A stretch of 64,000 bases of DNA, from the NCBI GenBank assembly GCA_030068145.1, contig JAPJBO010000659.1, positions 62,001-126,000 on the forward strand. Direction: 5' to 3'. Positions 59,083 to 64,000 of this stretch are shown one piece after another. Below the pieces are notes generated by a model. The model was not told the origin of the DNA, searched no databases, and saw nothing but the letters and a program-made list of their open reading frames with translations. The stretch comes from Diplonema papillatum. Its lineage: Eukaryota > Euglenozoa > Diplonemea > Diplonemida > Diplonemidae. Numbering within the stretch: the stretch's first letter is position 1; each line of letters starts with the position of its first letter. The position numbers and the translations under genes were made by a program.

Positions 59083-59623
59083 GCATCCTGCAACCCGCTG
59101 TTCCTCAAATCCTTGAACTCCTGTATTCCAAGAATTCCTGCTCCCGAACTGTCGCTTTTCAGCCAACGGTTTTCAGGGCTACGGTTGGATAATTTGAGGA
59201 TGACCAGCCCCACGAAGGAGACCAAGAAGATTCGCACAGCATCGGCGAGATAGGCTAATGCTTGCTTATGGGTTATCATGGGACCAATCATGTGGCTCAT
59301 CCGTCTCGTGCTAAACCCTCGTTGCATGTGCACACAGGGAGAGGGGGAAACCTTAACTAGGGCCTCAGGGGGCTGATTGCAACTGTGTGCTTGTGCCTGG
59401 TTCTGTGGGTAGGGTCTGATCCTCCTTGAAACCCATTGCCGTCGTGCCACGATTCCAGGGGTAGTTTCTTTCGGATTTTTCGAGACTGGAGGTCCTATGA
59501 ACATGCAAAGTGAATAGCCTCTATTCGAGCCAACCCGGCTTTTCTTGCAACAATTATGAAACCGTATTGTTTTTGGGCTGGATAATAGTTCCGAGCAAGC
59601 TTTTTCCCCTTCTGGCAAAATGC

Positions 59624-59693
59624 ACGGGGGTGGCAGAGTGAGCGGGCGCCGGCCTTCAGGCCGCTCGGCCCGGGTTCGAACCCCGCCCCTCAC
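59624..59693 (+). tRNA. tRNA-like sequence (pseudogene or SINE head)
   Basis: TGGCAGAGTGAGCGG (59631-59645) fits an A box, and GGTTCGAACCC (59673-59683) fits a B box exactly. The region between holds a GGCC-TTCA-GGCC hairpin. The acceptor arms pair only partly and I cannot form a good anticodon arm, so a functional tRNA is unlikely. It may be the Pol III promoter of a SINE or a decayed tRNA gene. Confidence 0.35.
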
Positions 59694-59781
59694 ACTTTTC
59701 CGGTCGAAGATTGTTTTCGAGGTTTTGTTGGGTTTCGGGGTCTAATGCAAGAATGCGCCCGAAATTTGCGTTTTTTGCGGA

Positions 59782-59942
59782 GTTCAATGTTAAGTATAGG
59801 TATGGGTTCAGCGTTAAGTATAGGTAATTACCTATACTTAACATTGAACCGCGATTTTTGCGGTTCAATGTTAAGTATAGGTAATTACCTATACTTAACA
59901 TTGAACCACGATTTTGGGCGGTTCAATGTTAAGTATAGGTAT
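59782..59942. repeat. Palindrome cluster
   Basis: A 23-base motif (GGTTCAATGTTAAGTATAGG plus TAA) is arranged head to head. 59862-59907 is a perfect 46-bp palindrome and 59806-59848 an almost perfect one, with half-copies at 59782-59802 and 59919-59941. The short spacers (CGATTTTTG, ACGATTTTGGG) are similar. Confidence 0.9.
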
Positions 59943-60064
59943 GCTACGCATACTTTACACATGCCAAGGTGTAGTTGAGGCTGCCGGACAAGGTGTAGAG
60001 TTTCTCATTATCTCGCGGTATTTAGGCACCACGGGAAACGGAGTCGGGGTCTCCCCGGGTATTT

Positions 60065-60480
60065 GCTACCACACGCCGAACTCAGCGTCACCAGAACCCG
60101 AATTGCTTCGCCCGCACTTTGCTTTGCTTCACCAAAACTTGCTACCACACGCCGAACTCAGCGTCACCAGAACCCGAATTGCTTCGCCCGCACTTTGCTT
60201 TGCTTCACCAAAACTTGCTACTACACGCCGAACTCAGCGTCACCAGAACCCGAATTGCTTCGCCCGCACTTTGCTTTGCTTCACCAAAACTTGCTACTAC
60301 ACGCCGAACTCAGCGTCACCAGAACCCGAATTGCTTCGCCCGCACTTTGCTTTGCTTCACCAAAACTTGCTACTACACGCCGAACTCAGCGTCACCAGAA
60401 CCCGAATTGCTTCGCCCGCACTTTGCTTTGCTTCACCAAAACTTGCTACTACACGCCGAACTCAGCTTCACCCGAGTCAG
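60065..60480. repeat. 76-bp tandem repeat, about 5.5 copies
   Basis: The unit is GCTACCACACGCCGAACTCA, GCGTCACCAGAACCCGAATT, GCTTCGCCCGCACTTTGCTT plus TGCTTCACCAAAACTT. The plus-strand frames are open but only as a by-product of the array. It decays into shorter GAACTTTGCTTCGCC-type words up to about 60680. Confidence 0.9.
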
Positions 60481-60838
60481 CGTCACCAGAACCCGAATTT
60501 TGCTTTGCTTCACCAGATCTTAGCTTCACCCGGTTTGATTCACTGGAACTTTGCTTCGCCCGAACTCAGCTGCGCCCGAACTTTGCTTCGCCTGAACTTT
60601 GGTTCACCAGAAATTTGCATCACCCAAACTTAGCATCGCCCGAACTTAGCTTCGCCCGAACTTTACTGTTTCCCGAACTTTAACTGCTGCCTCCAGTCTC
60701 GCCCCGCGCCGGTCTTTAGCCGAGCGCACGTACTCTTTCCCCACGTGTGCTACCACGTGTGGATCCACAGGTACCACATGTGGATTTTGGTTTATTTTTT
60801 CCCCCCAGAACCAAGTGGAATTCTCCAAAAACTTACAC

Positions 60839-60927
60839 GGTGTGATCCGGTGGCCTTGCATAGGTGCACAAGGGGTGTACTCGGGAAGCACTGGGGAAGT
60901 TCACGGGAAGTACTAAATGCAAAAAGG
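60839..60927 (+). repeat. Dispersed repeat R8, copy 2
   Basis: Matches 28748-28840. It is followed by a short R6-like GGAGTTTCAAGCG. Confidence 0.7.
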
Positions 60928-61065
60928 AGTTTCAAGCGCACATATCCCTAACCATCGTTGCATCGTTGCAGGAAATCATGGGTTTTTTTTTTTCTTTTGC
61001 ATCGTTGCATCGTTGCATGATCGTTGCTCACTATGGTAGGCATAGGGCAACCATGCAACGATAGC

Positions 61066-64000
61066 GATGTAGTGCAACGATGTAGTGCAGCGATGTAGTG
61101 CAACGATGTAGTGCAACGATGTAGTGCAACGATGTAGTGCAACGATGTAGTGCAACGATGTAGTGCAACGATGTAGTGCAACGATGTAGTGCAACGATGT
61201 AGTGCAACGATGTAGTGCAACGATGTAGTGCAACGATGTAGTGCAACGATGTAGTGCAACGATGTAGTGCAACGATGTAGTGCAACGATGTAGTGCAACG
61301 ATGTAGTGCAACGATGTAGTGCAACGATGTAGTGCAACGATGTAGTGCAACGATGTAGTGCAACGATGTAGTGCAACGATGTAGTGCAACGATGTAGTGC
61401 AACGATGTAGTGCAACGATGTAGTGCAACGATGTAGTGCAACGATGTAGTGCAGCGATGTAGTGCAACGATGTAGTGCAACGATGTAGTGCAACGATGTA
61501 GTGCAACGATGTAGTGCAACGATGTAGTGCAACGATGTAGTGCAACGATGTAGTGCAACGATGTAGTGCAACGATGTAGTGCAACGATGTAGTGCAACGA
61601 TGTAGTGCAACGATGTAGTGCAACGATGTAGTGCAACGATGTAGTGCAACGATGTAGTGCAACGATGTAGTGCAACGATGTAGTGCAACGATGTAGTGCA
61701 ACGATGTAGTGCAACGATGTAGTGCAACGATGTAGTGCAACGATGTAGTGCAACGATGTAGTGCAACGATGTAGTGCAACGATGTAGTGCAACGATGTAG
61801 TGCAACGATGTAGTGCAACGATGTAGTGCAACGATGTAGTGCAACGATGTAGTGCAACGATGTAGTGCAACGATGTAGTGCAACGATGTAGTGCAACGAT
61901 GTAGTGCAACGATGTAGTGCAACGATGTAGTGCAACGATGTAGTGCAACGATGTAGTGCAACGATGTAGTGCAACGATGTAGTGCAACGATGTAGTGCAA
62001 CGATGTAGTGCAACGATGTAGTGCAACGATGTAGTGCAACGATGTAGTGCAACGATGTAGTGCAACGATGTAGTGCAACGATGTAGTGCAACGATGTAGT
62101 GCAACGATGTAGTGCAACGATGTAGTGCAACGATGTAGTGCAACGATGTAGTGCAACGATGTAGTGCAACGATGTAGTGCAACGATGTAGTGCAACGATG
62201 TAGTGCAACGATGTAGTGCAACGATGTAGTGCAACGATGTAGTGCAACGATGTAGTGCAACGATGTAGTGCAACGATGTAGTGCAACGATGTAGTGCAAC
62301 GATGTAGTGCAACGATGTAGTGCAACGATGTAGTGCAACGATGTAGTGCAACGATGTAGTGCAACGATGTAGTGCAACGATGTAGTGCAACGATGTAGTG
62401 CAACGATGTAGTGCAACGATGTAGTGCAACGATGTAGTGCAACGATGTAGTGCAACGATGTAGTGCAACGATGTAGTGCAACGATGTAGTGCAACGATGT
62501 AGTGCAACGATGTAGTGCAACGATGTAGTGCAACGATGTAGTGCAACGATGTAGTGCAACGATGTAGTGCAACGATGTAGTGCAACGATGTAGTGCAACG
62601 ATGTAGTGCAACGATGTAGTGCAACGATGTAGTGCAACGATGTAGTGCAACGATGTAGTGCAACGATGTAGTGCAACGATGTAGTGCAACGATGTAGTGC
62701 AACGATGTAGTGCAACGATGTAGTGCAACGATGTAGTGCAACGATGTAGTGCAACGATGTAGTGCAACGATGTAGTGCAACGATGTAGTGCAACGATGTA
62801 GTGCAACGATGTAGTGCAACGATGTAGTGCAACGATGTAGTGCAACGATGTAGTGCAACGATGTAGTGCAACGATGTAGTGCAACGATGTAGTGCAACGA
62901 TGTAGTGCAACGATGTAGTGCAACGATGTAGTGCAACGATGTAGTGCAACGATGTAGTGCAACGATGTAGTGCAACGATGTAGTGCAACGATGTAGTGCA
63001 ACGATGTAGTGCAACGATGTAGTGCAACGATGTAGTGCAACGATGTAGTGCAACGATGTAGTGCAACGATGTAGTGCAACGATGTAGTGCAACGATGTAG
63101 TGCAACGATGTAGTGCAACGATGTAGTGCAACGATGTAGTGCAACGATGTAGTGCAACGATGTAGTGCAACGATGTAGTGCAACGATGTAGTGCAACGAT
63201 GTAGTGCAACGATGTAGTGCAACGATGTAGTGCAACGATGTAGTGCAACGATGTAGTGCAACGATGTAGTGCAACGATGTAGTGCAACGATGTAGTGCAA
63301 CGATGTAGTGCAACGATGTAGTGCAACGATGTAGTGCAACGATGTAGTGCAACGATGTAGTGCAACGATGTAGTGCAACGATGTAGTGCAACGATGTAGT
63401 GCAACGATGTAGTGCAACGATGTAGTGCAACGATGTAGTGCAACGATGTAGTGCAACGATGTAGTGCAACGATGTAGTGCAACGATGTAGTGCAACGATG
63501 TAGTGCAACGATGTAGTGCAACGATGTAGTGCAACGATGTAGTGCAACGATGTAGTGCAACGATGTAGTGCAACGATGTAGTGCAACGATGTAGTGCAAC
63601 GATGTAGTGCAACGATGTAGTGCAACGATGTAGTGCAACGATGTAGTGCAACGATGTAGTGCAACGATGTAGTGCAACGATGTAGTGCAACGATGTAGTG
63701 CAACGATGTAGTGCAACGATGTAGTGCAACGATGTAGTGCAACGATGTAGTGCAACGATGTAGTGCAACGATGTAGTGCAACGATGTAGTGCAACGATGT
63801 AGTGCAACGATGTAGTGCAACGATGTAGTGCAACGATGTAGTGCAACGATGTAGTGCAACGATGTAGTGCAACGATGTAGTGCAACGATGTAGTGCAACG
63901 ATGTAGTGCAACGATGTAGTGCAACGATGTAGTGCAACGATGTAGTGCAACGATGTAGTGCAACGATGTAGTGCAACGATGTAGTGCAACGATGTAGTGC
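61066..64000. repeat. 13-bp satellite, about 226 copies, running off the window
   Basis: The unit is GATGTAGTGCAAC, with rare variants (GCAGCG at 61089 and 61451). On the minus strand all three frames are open and encode a 13-residue repeat (HYIVALHRCTTSL). The plus strand has TAG in every unit. Just before the array (60957-61060) come irregular GCATCGTTGCATCGTTGCAT words in the opposite orientation, a likely seed. Confidence 0.95.

Noticed and set aside
60948-63989. Three ~1000-codon minus-strand frames in the terminal satellite
   Set aside because: The frames are by-products of a stop-free 13-bp unit. There is no start context, domain or codon bias.

Overview
This is a nuclear window from a eukaryote with a very repeat-rich genome, most likely a protist or alga. 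Ankyrin-type reading frames, non-LTR elements with an APE endonuclease, a VIPER/Ngaro-like tyrosine-recombinase retrotransposon, very large minisatellites and intronless Ala/Gln-rich genes would fit an alveolate alga of the chromerid/dinoflagellate kind. That assignment is inference from general knowledge, because nothing in the window is diagnostic of a taxon. Standard stop codons are used. No prokaryotic operon, CRISPR array or plasmid feature is present.

Layout. 1-8.4 kb: the 3' end of one LINE, ankyrin-repeat fragments, a 94-copy 13-bp minisatellite and a 5'-truncated, frameshifted LINE (LINE-A, 3602-7955). 8.4-13.2 kb (minus strand): a tyrosine-recombinase retrotransposon bounded by perfectly arranged split direct repeats, with the order Gag, recombinase, RT, RNase H. 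13.6-18.1 kb: an intact SAM-domain protein kinase gene with a partial 5' copy before it and partial 3' copies after it. 18.1-34 kb: no intact gene. This stretch is a mosaic of minisatellites, dispersed repeats, an 18S rRNA fragment, TA-flanked inverted-repeat elements and an 11-bp satellite. 34.7-41.9 kb: a full-length, apparently intact LINE (LINE-B) with a 15-bp target duplication. It carries Gag-like ORF1, then ORF2 with a 2A-like motif, endonuclease and RT, and it sits inside a 128-bp hAT-type MITE that has its own 8-bp target duplication. 42-49.8 kb: two intronless low-complexity genes, one with about 45-residue repeats and one with three WW-like modules. Each has partial copies on both sides, embedded in ACTAGCAAGCTT-type repeats. 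49.8-52 kb: degenerate repeats. 52-56.4 kb: a complete hAT-like DNA transposon with a 987-residue transposase, 16-bp perfect TIRs and an 8-bp TSD. It was inserted into the edge of a second element (56.39-57.60 kb) that has 200-bp TIRs and TA flanks. 57.6-61 kb: dispersed repeats, a palindrome cluster and a 76-bp repeat. 61.07-64 kb: a 13-bp satellite that runs off the window.

The three host-type genes (kinase, 45-residue-repeat gene, WW-like gene) are the only candidates for ordinary cellular functions. The rest is mobile DNA or its debris. The most informative signals are the split-direct-repeat retroelement with VIPER-like gene order, the resolvable nested insertions with target duplications, a shared insertion target (CACACTAATGCAACAAA) used by several LINE-type insertions, and the recurring pattern of an intact gene bracketed by its own 5' and 3' fragments.
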